Source: Agarivorans sp. TSD2052 (GTDB lineage Bacteria; Pseudomonadota; Gammaproteobacteria; Enterobacterales; Celerinatantimonadaceae). From it: a stretch of DNA of 64,000 nt. Made by a program: the position numbers and the translations under genes. Under the pieces are notes generated by a model. It saw only the letters and a list, made by a program, of their open reading frames with translations. It did not search any database and was not told where the DNA came from. The stretch lies in assembly GCF_023238625.1 (NCBI RefSeq), contig NZ_CP096670.1:404501-468500 (forward strand), read 5' to 3'. This document shows, piece after piece, positions 17,121 to 25,603 of the stretch (its first letter is position 1; each line of letters opens with the position of its first letter).

Positions 17121-18959
17121 TTAACTAAGTTGGCTGGCCCATTGCCAAATGACAACTACCAGTAATATCAGGGTGGTCGATTGCCAAAACCGAACGGGGT
17201 TTCTCTCAATTAGTGGTTTAGCCGTATAGCTAGCGCGCAATGTTGGGTTGGCATGCTGTAGATCATGAATAAACTCGGACAGGCTTTGGTAGCGCTGGTG
17301 AGGTTTTGGCTTACAACCCTGTTCTAGCGCTGCGTCTAGCCAATCAGGCATATCGTTGCGATAGTGCTGAATGTTTTGGTAGTGCCAATCTGCGTAATGT
17401 CGCTGTGCCACTTGCTCTCTTCGGGCTGGTTTATAGGGGAGTTTACCGCTGAGCATTTCGTAAGCAATCACCGCAAAAGAGAAAATGTCACTGCGGTGTT
17501 TTCCTGTCTCTCCTACTAAGTACTCAGGGGCTATGTATTGCACCGAGCCTACTGGGCTAGTGTTTTTTTCATTTTGTTCTAATTGCTCAGCCGATTGCAC
17601 AGTGCCAAAGTCGACCAGCTTGAGTTGCTCGTTGGCAGTCACAATGATGTTTTCAGGCTTTAAATCACGGTGCACCATTTCGTAGCGGCGCAGTGCTCGA
17701 AGTGCTTTAGCCAGTTTTTCTAGCATTCGAACGACTTGCTGAATTGGCGGGTGAGGATGTTGGTCCATCCACTGGCGTAGGGTTATTCCTGGCACGTATT
17801 CAGCGATTAAGTAGCGAAAACGACGAGTGCCTGCGGGCTCAAAGGTGCGCATAATATGTGGGTTACTCACCACTCTACCTACCCATTCTTCTCGTGCGAA
17901 ACCCGCGAAGTATTCGTTATCATCAGTCATGCTGCGGTCGGGCGCTTTAAGTATTCGTACGGTACCGCTGTTGTCACCCTGTTGGTTGAGCTCTTCTACT
18001 AAGTAAACGTGGCTACGCGGGCTAGTATGCAGTATTTCACTGATTCGATATTGGTCGATCTTATTACCTATTGTCATCACGGGTGGAATAGGTAAATGCA
18101 ATAATTGGGCGCGACTTTCGTCTAGCTCGGCGCTTGGTACATTGTCTACGCTCACTAACATGGCGCTAATGTTGTCATCACTGCCGGCTAATTCAGCGGC
18201 ATTAACAATGGCGTTGGCGTGTTCTTCTAAGCCTTTAAACTCAAGTTGCAGTAACTGTATGAGCTGCTGCTCGCTTAACGCGTCATGCACGCCATCACTG
18301 GTGAGCATGAATAGATCGCCGGTTTCGACTGCGTGGGTGGAGTAATCTAATTCAAGGTTAGAGTCGACGCCCAGAGCACGGGTTAAGTGGTTTTTTTGTT
18401 TGCCGCGAATTTGCACATGGTCGCGAGTTAACTGGCGCAGCTGGCCGCCACGGAGGCGATATATTCGACTGTCACCTACATGAAATAAGTGCGCAACGCG
18501 GGATTTGATGATCAAGGTAGATAGGGTGCAAGCGTAAGAACCGGTTTGCTTGCCTTGTTGAAACAGCCAGTTGTTAAGAGATTTGGCAACTTGCGCAGTC
18601 GATTTATTCACCGACCAGCTCTCGGGGGTGGCGTAGTAGTCTTCAACAAACTGCGTGACCGAGATTTGCGCTGCCACTTTGGCATTTTCAGCGCTACTAA
18701 GGCCATCGGCTAAAATAGCGACAACCCCTTTATAGTAACGGGTCCAGGGTTCTGGGATTTTGGCTACACAAGCGTCTTGGTTCTCCGGTTTAGGTCCTGA
18801 GATAGAGGCGCCCCCAAAGGACGCCTCTAACTTGTTGCTAGCCACAGTGGCGTTTGCTTTTTCGCTGTTACTAACTCGGTTGCTGCTGGCGGGTAATACC
18901 CCCGCTGTTTGTTGTTCTTGTTGCACTCGCTTCGCTTCCTTGAGTAACGGCGTGGCCAA
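17121..18959 (-). CDS. Bifunctional PP2C phosphatase / Ser-Thr protein kinase, membrane-anchored
   Basis: A 612-residue fusion. Residues ~45-270 are a PP2C phosphatase (GPKPENQD, AILADGLSS, HVGDSRIYRL, TSDGVHDAL, all metal-site motifs). Residues ~300-570 are a Hanks-type kinase with catalytic VHRDLKPENI and KLVDFGTV; the glycine-rich loop is poorly conserved (ILHTSPRSHVYLV). A C-terminal membrane segment (STTLILLVVVIWQWA) anchors it, domains facing the cytoplasm. It is the last gene after narK. A similar gene sits beside nirBD in Pseudomonas aeruginosa, implying a conserved but undefined link to nitrate assimilation. The start is uncertain: TTG 18959, or GTG 18926, which has AAGGA upstream. 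Confidence 0.88.
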   Translation of the reverse strand: MATPLLKEAKRVQQEQQTAGVLPASSNRVSNSEKANATVASNKLEASFGGASISGPKPENQDACVAKIPEPWTRYYKGVVAILADGLSSAENAKVAAQISVTQFVEDYYATPESWSVNKSTAQVAKSLNNWLFQQGKQTGSYACTLSTLIIKSRVAHLFHVGDSRIYRLRGGQLRQLTRDHVQIRGKQKNHLTRALGVDSNLELDYSTHAVETGDLFMLTSDGVHDALSEQQLIQLLQLEFKGLEEHANAIVNAAELAGSDDNISAMLVSVDNVPSAELDESRAQLLHLPIPPVMTIGNKIDQYRISEILHTSPRSHVYLVEELNQQGDNSGTVRILKAPDRSMTDDNEYFAGFAREEWVGRVVSNPHIMRTFEPAGTRRFRYLIAEYVPGITLRQWMDQHPHPPIQQVVRMLEKLAKALRALRRYEMVHRDLKPENIIVTANEQLKLVDFGTVQSAEQLEQNEKNTSPVGSVQYIAPEYLVGETGKHRSDIFSFAVIAYEMLSGKLPYKPARREQVAQRHYADWHYQNIQHYRNDMPDWLDAALEQGCKPKPHQRYQSLSEFIHDLQHANPTLRASYTAKPLIERNPVRFWQSTTLILLVVVIWQWASQLS

Positions 18960-18989
18960 TTGTGGCGCACGCCGCTTTACGGGGCTAGG

Positions 18990-20456
18990 TTAGCTTACGT
19001 TGATGAGCGTGACTTCACCATCAGGGCCTACTTCAGCAATGGTGCCTTTAGGTTCTTCCAGGAGCAGTAAGGCAAAAAAGCCGAGTACTGCGGTTGCGCC
19101 AATAACGTAGAAAAAGGTTTGATAGTCAACCAAGCTTAGTACGGTTAGGTAAAATACTGCCCCCACGTTACCATAAGCCCCTGTCATGCCGGCAATTTGG
19201 CCAGTTAAACGGCGCTTAATTAAAGGGACAGCGGCAAATACAGCGCCTTCACCTGCTTGAACAAAGAATGAACACGCCATTGCCATAGCTACCGCTAAAA
19301 ACAGTGGCCAAGTACCGTCAATTTGGCCCATGCCAAAGTAGCCAAGCGCTAACCCCGCGGTGAGTACTAATAAGGTTTTCTTACGGCCCACTCGGTCAGA
19401 TATCCAACCGCCACCTGGGCGAGATGCTAAGTTCATGAAAGCATAGGCTGAGGCTAATAATCCTGCGTAAACCATGTCTAGTTCAAATACATCGCTAAAG
19501 AACAATGGCAGCATTGACACTACCGCTAATTCAGAGCCAAAGGTCGCGAAGTACAGTACGTTAAGTACCGCCACTTGCTTGAATTTGTATTGCTCAATCT
19601 TCGGCACTGCTTTAACAAAGATGGTCTTGTTTACTTGATACGTTTTCCAAAAATCTAAGGCATACAAAGCAACTAAACCTGCATAGCAGCTAAACACTAC
19701 TTCTTGGCTTAACATACTTACACCGGCTGGAGAGAGCTTCCAGGCGAGTAACGCAAGGGTGGCGTACATCGGTACCTTCATTACCAATAGCAATACAAAG
19801 TCAGCCTTGGTGGTGACTTCCATCGCGCCAACATTTTTGGGTTTGAAGTAGGTAGAACCTTTAGGGGTATCACTGACATTTTTGAAAAACACGACACTGA
19901 ATAACAAACTGATTAAGCCGGTTAAGCCAACCGCATAACGCCAGCCATCATCACCACCAAATAGCACCGCTAGTGTGGGCAATAACATGGCTGCGGCCGC
20001 ACTACCAAAGTTACCCCAGCCGCCATAAATACCTTCGGCGGTGCCTAGTTCTTTAGCGGGGAACCATTCAGAGACCATGCGGATGCCCACCACAAAACCC
20101 GCACCAATAAAGCCCAACAAAAAGCGTGCAATGGCCGCTTGCTCAAAGCTGTCGGCTAAGGCAAACATGAAACAAGGAATGGAACATACCGCCAATAAGG
20201 TCGAGTAGGTAATTCGAGGTCCAAAGCGGTCGGTAAACATACCAATAACGATCCGTGCTGGAATCGTTAAGGCTACGTTTAAAATTAATAAGGTTTTAAT
20301 TTGGCTAGATGTTAACCCAAGGCTTGCTGCAATACTGGCCATTAATGGGGCATGGTTAAACCATACTAAGAAGGTAATGAAAAAGGCCATCCAGCTCATA
20401 TGGAGGATCTTCATTTTTCCGCTAAAAGCGAATAGGTTAAAGCGTTCTACACTCAT
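18990..20456 (-). CDS. narK: NarK/NasA-type nitrate/nitrite MFS transporter
   Basis: Major-facilitator transporter, 488 residues, 12 helices. The MFS motif between helices 2 and 3 is GMFTDRFGPRITYS, and nitrate-porter signatures include GIYGGWGNFGSAAAAMLLPT and AGMTGAYGNVGAVFYLT. Co-operonic with the assimilatory nitrite reductase, so nitrate or nitrite uptake is the likely role. The ATG at 20456 (MSVERFNLF) is preferred; an upstream TTG adds 17 residues without support. A 9-bp-stem hairpin lies between nirD and this gene. Confidence 0.9.
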   Translation of the reverse strand: MSVERFNLFAFSGKMKILHMSWMAFFITFLVWFNHAPLMASIAASLGLTSSQIKTLLILNVALTIPARIVIGMFTDRFGPRITYSTLLAVCSIPCFMFALADSFEQAAIARFLLGFIGAGFVVGIRMVSEWFPAKELGTAEGIYGGWGNFGSAAAAMLLPTLAVLFGGDDGWRYAVGLTGLISLLFSVVFFKNVSDTPKGSTYFKPKNVGAMEVTTKADFVLLLVMKVPMYATLALLAWKLSPAGVSMLSQEVVFSCYAGLVALYALDFWKTYQVNKTIFVKAVPKIEQYKFKQVAVLNVLYFATFGSELAVVSMLPLFFSDVFELDMVYAGLLASAYAFMNLASRPGGGWISDRVGRKKTLLVLTAGLALGYFGMGQIDGTWPLFLAVAMAMACSFFVQAGEGAVFAAVPLIKRRLTGQIAGMTGAYGNVGAVFYLTVLSLVDYQTFFYVIGATAVLGFFALLLLEEPKGTIAEVGPDGEVTLINVS

Positions 20457-20490
20457 TATAATGTCTCTAAAAAAGTTAAAGCGTTCCCTG

Positions 20491-20512
20491 CCACGTTGAT
20501 TGCTCAACGTGG
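20491..20512. other. Intercistronic hairpin between nirD and narK
   Basis: Perfect inverted repeat CCACGTTGA-TTGC-TCAACGTGG with no T run on the minus strand. It may be an mRNA processing or stability element inside the operon. Confidence 0.6.
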
Positions 20513-20543
20513 CTATGGGTTATATTTTTATTTTGCTTTTAGA

Positions 20544-20885
20544 TTAAGCGGCGATTTTTATCGCATCGCCTTCAATTTTTATTGGGTAGGTAGGGATAGA
20601 CACGGTTTCGTCATCTAAACATTGACCAGTCTTAAGGCTAAAGCGTTGTTTGTAAAGTGGCGACGCCACCATCAACTCACCTTTATAGTCACCGATCAGT
20701 CCGCGTGACAGCATATTCACTTTGCCAAAGGGGCAGTAGTTGCTTAAGGCAAATATTTGGTCCGTTAAGCCCTCCCAAAAAATGGCGACTTGTTTACCAT
20801 TAACGAGGGCACACACACCGGTTCCTGGGCTAAGTTGCGATTTGCGGCAAACTTCGGTCCAAGTTTTAGTAGCTAATTCACTCAT
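20544..20885 (-). CDS. nirD: Nitrite reductase small subunit NirD
   Basis: Small subunit of NADH-dependent assimilatory nitrite reductase, 113 residues, Rieske-like fold lacking the Cys/His cluster ligands, as normal for NirD. The FALSNYCPFGKVNMLSRGL and VASPLYKQRFSL stretches match the E. coli protein. Three start codons lie in a row (GTG, ATG, ATG); the last ATG at 20885 has the best spacing to AGGAG. It begins 14 bases after the nirB stop. Confidence 0.95.
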   Translation of the reverse strand: MSELATKTWTEVCRKSQLSPGTGVCALVNGKQVAIFWEGLTDQIFALSNYCPFGKVNMLSRGLIGDYKGELMVASPLYKQRFSLKTGQCLDDETVSIPTYPIKIEGDAIKIAA

Positions 20886-20899
20886 CATCACTCTCCTAG

Positions 20900-23449
20900 T
20901 TATGGCGCTTCTACAATTTCGATGGTTTGAATACGTTCTTCTTCAGTCGCAGGGCGACGTTGGCCTCGCTCTCGCACATATTGCAAGTTATTGTCTGGCT
21001 CATCAGCATTGATAAATTGACTAAAACGCTGCAGTTTCTTCTCGTCACCAATGGTCGATTTCCACTCACATTGGTAGCTCTCAACAACATGGTTCATGTT
21101 GGCTTCTAGCTCTTCACAAATGTTTAGCTTGTCGTCGATAACCACTTCTTTTAGGTAATCTAAACCGCCTTCAAGATTCTCTAGCCATACTGAGGTGCGC
21201 TGCAAACGGTCGGCTGTTCGAACGTAGAACATTAATACGCGGTCGATGTAGCGCATTAGCATTACGTCATCTAAGTCGGTAGCGAATAAGTCGGCATGTC
21301 GAGGGCGCATACCGCCGTTACCACAAACATACAGACCCCAACCGCCCTCTGTTGCAATAACACCGATATCTTTGCTTTGTGCTTCTGCGCACTCACGAGT
21401 ACACCCTGACACACCAAACTTAATTTTGTGCGGGGCTCTTAGCCCCTTGTAGCGATTCTCTAGTAAAATGGCCATGCCTACACTGTCTTGCACGCCGAAA
21501 CGACACCATGTTGAACCCACACAGGATTTAACCGTACGCAAAGACTTGCCATAAGCGTGACCCGTTTCAAAACCGGCATCAATCAACTTGCCCCAAATCT
21601 TTGGCAGTTCGTGTAACTGTGCGCCAAATAAGTCTACCCGTTGGCCGCCGGTAATCTTGGTGTAAAGATCGAATTCTTTAGCGACTTCGCCCAATACAAT
21701 CAGTTTATCGGGGGTAATTTCGCCGCCCGCAATGCGGGGTACTACCGAATAAGTACCATCTTTTTGCATGTTGCCTAGAAAGATATCGTTGGTGTCTTGT
21801 AGGCTAATATGTTCATCTTTAAGAACGTAATCATTCCAGAAGGTAGCTAAAATAGAACCAATAGCGGGTTTACAGATTTCACAACCGTGGCCACTGCCGT
21901 GTTCTGCAAGCAACTGCGAAAAGGTTTTTATTTTCTTCACTCGAACAATGTCGGCGAGTTCGGCACGCGAATAGGCAAAGTGTTCACAAATATCGTTGCT
22001 GACTTCTACACCGAGGTTTTCCAGTTCAGCATTCATCACTTGAACGGCTAGGGCACTACAACCCCCACAGCCGGTAGCGGCACCAGTGGTAGCCTTGATG
22101 TCACCCATGCTGGTGGCTCCGTCGCGAACGGCTTGGCAAATTTGTCCTTTAGTCACATCAAAACAAGAACAGATTTGCGCGCTGTCAGGCAGCGAATCTA
22201 CGCCAATGGCGGCGCTCGCGCCTTCTTCTGAAGACGGCACGAGTAAATACTCAGGTGCGACGGGTAACGCCATGTCATTCAAGAATAGTTGTAACCAGCT
22301 ACCGTAATCATCGGCATCGCCCACTAGCACTGCACCTAGCAGACGGTCTCCAGCGGCATTGGTCACGACTTTTTTGTACACTTGACGGGCTTCGTCGCTC
22401 AAACTGTAACTTAGCGCGCCTTCGGTATTGGCATGGGCATCGCCGATACTTGCTACATCTACGCCCATTAATTTCAGCTTGGTGCTCATATCGGCACCAG
22501 CAAATTCTTTAGTTTGCTCTCCAGCAATATGGTCTACGGTAACTTTAGCCATGCTGTAACCTGGCGCGACTAGACCAAAGATCTTACCTTCCCATAAAGC
22601 ACATTCGCCAATGGCGTAGATGTCTGGGTTAGACGTTTGACATTGGTTGTTGATAACAATGCCGCCGCGAGGACCTAGTTCTAAACCGGTTTCGCGAGCC
22701 AATTGATCTTGTGGGCGAATACCTGCAGAGAACAAAATCATGTCGGTATCTAAGCTGCTGCCATCGGCAAAGTTCATGCGGTAGCGAGTAGTCTCTCCTT
22801 CAACAATCTCTTTGGTGTTTTTTTCAGTGTGTACTTTTACGCCCAACTGTTCGATTTTGGTACGAAGTATTGCGCCACCGCCGTCACAGACCTGCACGGC
22901 CATTAAGCGTGGGGCAAATTCTACTACGTGGGTTTCCATACCGAGGTCTTTGAGTGCTTTAGCGGCTTCTAAACCCAGTAATCCTCCACCGACAACCACG
23001 CCTACTTTGGAATTTTCCCCCGATTTGGTCATTGCTTCCAAATCCTCAATGGTACGATAAACCAAAATATTTTCTTCAGCGGCTTTATCTTCAGGACGAG
23101 GAATCGGAGGTACAAAGGGGTAAGAGCCGGTGGCGAGAACCAATTTGTCGTAGCTTTCGCGGCGACCACTGGCGGTTACGACAATTTTTTGCTGTGGCTG
23201 AATTTCTACTACTTTGTCATTCACAAAGTACTGAACACCATGTTCGTCGTAGTACTCTGGAGACGTCATCATCAAATCGTCAGCAGTTTTGCCTGAGAAA
23301 TAACTTGATAGTTGTACTCTATCGTAAGCTAACCGCGACTCTTCACTGAAGGTAGTGACTTGAACTTGGTCTAACTTGTTTTGTTGTATCAGCTGGTCAA
23401 TAAAATGGTGACCCACCATGCCGTTGCCGACAACGATAATACGTTCCAT
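20900..23449 (-). CDS. nirB: Nitrite reductase (NADH) large subunit NirB
   Basis: Reduces nitrite to ammonium with NADH in the cytoplasm; 849 residues, as in E. coli (847). Domain order: FAD/NADH reductase (VVGNGMVGHHFIDQL at the start, GVVVGGGLLGLEAAKAL near 150), a BFD-type [2Fe-2S] region (CSCFDVTKGQICQAV then TGCGGCSAL), and the siroheme/[4Fe-4S] sulfite/nitrite reductase part, with cluster cysteines in CVGSTWC and GCTRECAEAQ. GGAGAGAGT precedes the ATG. Siroheme comes from the upstream cobA product. No assimilatory nitrate reductase gene is in the window. Confidence 0.97.
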   Translation of the reverse strand: MERIIVVGNGMVGHHFIDQLIQQNKLDQVQVTTFSEESRLAYDRVQLSSYFSGKTADDLMMTSPEYYDEHGVQYFVNDKVVEIQPQQKIVVTASGRRESYDKLVLATGSYPFVPPIPRPEDKAAEENILVYRTIEDLEAMTKSGENSKVGVVVGGGLLGLEAAKALKDLGMETHVVEFAPRLMAVQVCDGGGAILRTKIEQLGVKVHTEKNTKEIVEGETTRYRMNFADGSSLDTDMILFSAGIRPQDQLARETGLELGPRGGIVINNQCQTSNPDIYAIGECALWEGKIFGLVAPGYSMAKVTVDHIAGEQTKEFAGADMSTKLKLMGVDVASIGDAHANTEGALSYSLSDEARQVYKKVVTNAAGDRLLGAVLVGDADDYGSWLQLFLNDMALPVAPEYLLVPSSEEGASAAIGVDSLPDSAQICSCFDVTKGQICQAVRDGATSMGDIKATTGAATGCGGCSALAVQVMNAELENLGVEVSNDICEHFAYSRAELADIVRVKKIKTFSQLLAEHGSGHGCEICKPAIGSILATFWNDYVLKDEHISLQDTNDIFLGNMQKDGTYSVVPRIAGGEITPDKLIVLGEVAKEFDLYTKITGGQRVDLFGAQLHELPKIWGKLIDAGFETGHAYGKSLRTVKSCVGSTWCRFGVQDSVGMAILLENRYKGLRAPHKIKFGVSGCTRECAEAQSKDIGVIATEGGWGLYVCGNGGMRPRHADLFATDLDDVMLMRYIDRVLMFYVRTADRLQRTSVWLENLEGGLDYLKEVVIDDKLNICEELEANMNHVVESYQCEWKSTIGDEKKLQRFSQFINADEPDNNLQYVRERGQRRPATEEERIQTIEIVEAP

Positions 23450-23459
23450 GTACTCTCTC

Positions 23460-24305
23460 CTATGCGCTTAAAGCAGCGCTATGTTCTAATTCGAATGGGG
23501 TCGATGTCGCGTCTAATTTAGTTAGCCAGTCGAGTTGCTCGCGCAGTGATACCACTTCACCAATTACAATTAATGTAGGGGATTGTAAAAGGTGTTCACT
23601 GGCGAGCGTTGGTAACTGGTCTAAGGTTCCGGTAATAACGCGCTGGTCGTTTTGGCAGCCTTTTTCTATTAAAGCTGCGGGAGTGTTGGCTCTCTTGCCA
23701 AAAGCTTGTAGCTGTTGGCTGATTTCAGGCAAGCTACTCAGGCCCATATAAAAAACTAAGGTGTGGTCGAGTTGGGCGAGTTGTGCCCAATTGATATCTA
23801 ATTTTCCGTCTTGTTTGTGGCCGGTAATAAAACTGCAGCCAGTAGCAAGGCCGCGGTGAGTCAGCGGAATGCCGGCATAACTGGTACAGCCTGATGCTGC
23901 GGTAATCCCAGGAATGACTCGCGCGGGCACATCGTGTTGATGTAATACCTCAAGTTCTTCACTACCGCGACCAAATACAAAAGGGTCGCCCCCTTTTAAA
24001 CGGCAGATCCTTAAACCCTGTTTGGCTTTATCTACCATGTATAAATTAAGTTGATCTTGAGGAATGCAGTGGTTGGCTTTTGCTTTGCCTACGTAGATGG
24101 CTTGAGTGCCTGTTGGGATTAACTCAAGGATGTCTTGACTGACCAAACGGTCATAAAGGATTAAATCTGCTTGCTCAATACTGCGTAAGGCTTTTAGGGT
24201 AAGCAATTCGGGGTCGCCAGGGCCTGCACCCACTAAATCAACCATTGCGGCTTGGATAGTGTGCGTAGATTTATCTCTGGTATGTTGACTGATACGTTCT
24301 ATCAT
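23460..24305 (-). CDS. cobA: Uroporphyrinogen-III C-methyltransferase (siroheme synthesis)
   Basis: SAM-dependent enzyme converting uroporphyrinogen III to precorrin-2, the siroheme branch used by NirB. The 281 residues carry VDLVGAGPGDPELLTLKAL near residue 22, RLKGGDPFVFGRGSEE near 100, PGITAASGCTSYAGIPLTHR near 138 and GTLDQLPTLA near 220. It lacks the CysG dehydrogenase/ferrochelatase half. The first ~20 residues are not conserved and the ribosome site is weak, so the true start could be the internal ATG preceding VDLVG. First gene of the nir operon, with a structured leader upstream. Confidence 0.93.
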   Translation of the reverse strand: MIERISQHTRDKSTHTIQAAMVDLVGAGPGDPELLTLKALRSIEQADLILYDRLVSQDILELIPTGTQAIYVGKAKANHCIPQDQLNLYMVDKAKQGLRICRLKGGDPFVFGRGSEELEVLHQHDVPARVIPGITAASGCTSYAGIPLTHRGLATGCSFITGHKQDGKLDINWAQLAQLDHTLVFYMGLSSLPEISQQLQAFGKRANTPAALIEKGCQNDQRVITGTLDQLPTLASEHLLQSPTLIVIGEVVSLREQLDWLTKLDATSTPFELEHSAALSA

Positions 24306-24366
24306 TATTTGCTTTCACTAAAATTGCTTATACCTTTGTGTGACGCAATCATAATGCCAGTGGTTT

Positions 24367-24391
24367 CAAAAGCATTGAAAATGCCTTTTTT
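24367..24391 (-). promoter_or_regulatory. Candidate attenuator hairpin in nir operon leader
   Basis: As minus-strand RNA, AAAAGGCATT-UUC-AAUGCUUUU pairs fully, using one G-U pair that would be an A-C mismatch in plus-strand RNA. Its U-rich 3' arm recalls a weak intrinsic terminator about 60 bases before the cobA ATG. Confidence 0.35.
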
Positions 24392-24436
24392 ATACTATTA
24401 ATCAGTTGTTTAGCGTTTTATTGTGATTTGTTCGAC

Positions 24437-24458
24437 TAAGTAATCCGTTTACTACTTA
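24437..24458 (-). promoter_or_regulatory. Candidate hexaloop hairpin in nir operon leader
   Basis: Minus-strand RNA UAAGUAGU-AAACGG-AUUACUUA forms an 8-bp stem with a six-base loop, again with a G-U pair that favours the minus strand. Hexaloop stems are bound by ANTAR antiterminators (NasR/NasT) in nitrate-assimilation leaders, but the loop here lacks the usual G at position 4. Confidence 0.35.
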
Positions 24459-24655
24459 AGGGATAAGTTGCACCTAAATGGAAAGATCACGCACTTAGAG
24501 TGTGCTTGAAAGTGTGAACTATATTTAGTTTATGACGTCTTAAATAAGCGAATGCTCGTTGCTGCGCACGGCGCCGCTATTGGCGGGTTTTAGGGGTTAG
24601 ATCTTGGTAGATGGCTATGGTAGTATCATCAATCGAGTAAATTAAAGAGGTTGAT

Positions 24656-25504
24656 ATGGATCAAAAGATCGCATCTATGGCGCTAGTCCCGCAAGGGAGT
24701 ATTGAGGCCTATATTCAATCGGTTAATCGAATTGAGATGCTAAGTGCTGAAAAAGAAAAAGCACTGGCGACACGTTTGTTCGAGGACGGTGACTTAAGTG
24801 CTGCCCGCGAGCTCGTTATGTCGCACCTTCGGTTTGTTGCTCACGTAGCAAAAAATTATGCGGGTTATGGTTTACCTCAAGCCGATTTGATTCAAGAGGG
24901 CAACGTAGGCTTAATGAAAGCCGTAAAACGATTTGACCCAAGTGTTGGTGTTCGTTTGGTATCTTTTGCTGTGCATTGGATTAAAGCGGAGATACACGAG
25001 TATGTATTACGTAACTGGCGTATGGTTAAGATTGCAACCACTAAAGCGCAGCGTAAATTATTCTTTAACCTACGTAAGTCTAAAAAACGCTTGGGTTGGT
25101 TTAATAACGATGAAGTAAATATGGTTGCTGAGAATCTAGGTGTTACCCCTAAAGATGTCTTAGAAATGGAATCTCGCATGAGTGCCCAAGACCAAGCCTT
25201 TGATCTCGCGTCTGACGATGATGAACGCGAAGGCAGCTTTGCGCCAATTCAATACCTTGAAGATAAATCTTCAGATGTTGCTCAGTTTGTTGAAAAAGAA
25301 AACTGGGAAGTGGCGGCGGCTAATCGCCTACGTGCAGCCTTGAACACATTGGATGAGCGTAATGCACACATTGTTCAGCGTCGTTGGTTAGACGAAGATA
25401 AGGCCACATTGCAAGAGTTGGCAGACCAATATCAGGTCTCCGCTGAGCGAATCAGGCAGTTGGAAAAAAATGCCATGAAAAAGCTCAAAGCAGCCATGGA
25501 ATAA
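24656..25504 (+). CDS. rpoH: Heat-shock sigma factor RpoH (sigma-32)
   Basis: Sigma-32 directs RNA polymerase to heat-shock promoters. The 282 residues match E. coli RpoH in length. Region 2 reads [20 protein letters not shown] and [20 protein letters not shown], the RpoH box is [10 protein letters not shown], and region 4 ends with the helix-turn-helix [23 protein letters not shown] lies at normal spacing from the ATG. In E. coli it follows ftsX directly; here a 9-kb minus-strand block intervenes. A perfect terminator follows the stop. Confidence 0.97.
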   Translation: MDQKIASMALVPQGSIEAYIQSVNRIEMLSAEKEKALATRLFEDGDLSAARELVMSHLRFVAHVAKNYAGYGLPQADLIQEGNVGLMKAVKRFDPSVGVRLVSFAVHWIKAEIHEYVLRNWRMVKIATTKAQRKLFFNLRKSKKRLGWFNNDEVNMVAENLGVTPKDVLEMESRMSAQDQAFDLASDDDEREGSFAPIQYLEDKSSDVAQFVEKENWEVAAANRLRAALNTLDERNAHIVQRRWLDEDKATLQELADQYQVSAERIRQLEKNAMKKLKAAME

Positions 25505-25513
25505 ATACTTATT

Positions 25514-25540
25514 AAAAACCTCGCTTAGCGAGGTTTTTTT
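25514..25540 (+). terminator. rpoH terminator
   Basis: Stem AAAAACCTCGC-TTA-GCGAGGTTTTT with further T residues; classical intrinsic terminator. Confidence 0.92.
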
Positions 25541-25603
25541 ATGTTCAAATTTACCTATGGCTTGTGTTAAATTTGCACAAACTTTATCAACACTTGGTCT
25601 GAC

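Larger units (their letters stand above)
24306..24655. other. Divergent control region of nir operon and rpoH
   Basis: A 350-base gene-free region shared by two divergent promoters. The cobA-proximal half can form two hairpins on the minus strand (24437-24458 and 24367-24391). The rpoH side holds no box I can name with confidence; a ribosome site (AAAGAGG) lies just before the rpoH ATG. Confidence 0.5.

Noticed and set aside
23032-23349. Plus-strand 105-residue frame inside nirB
   Set aside because: Antisense to the conserved FAD domain of NirB; no protein features.
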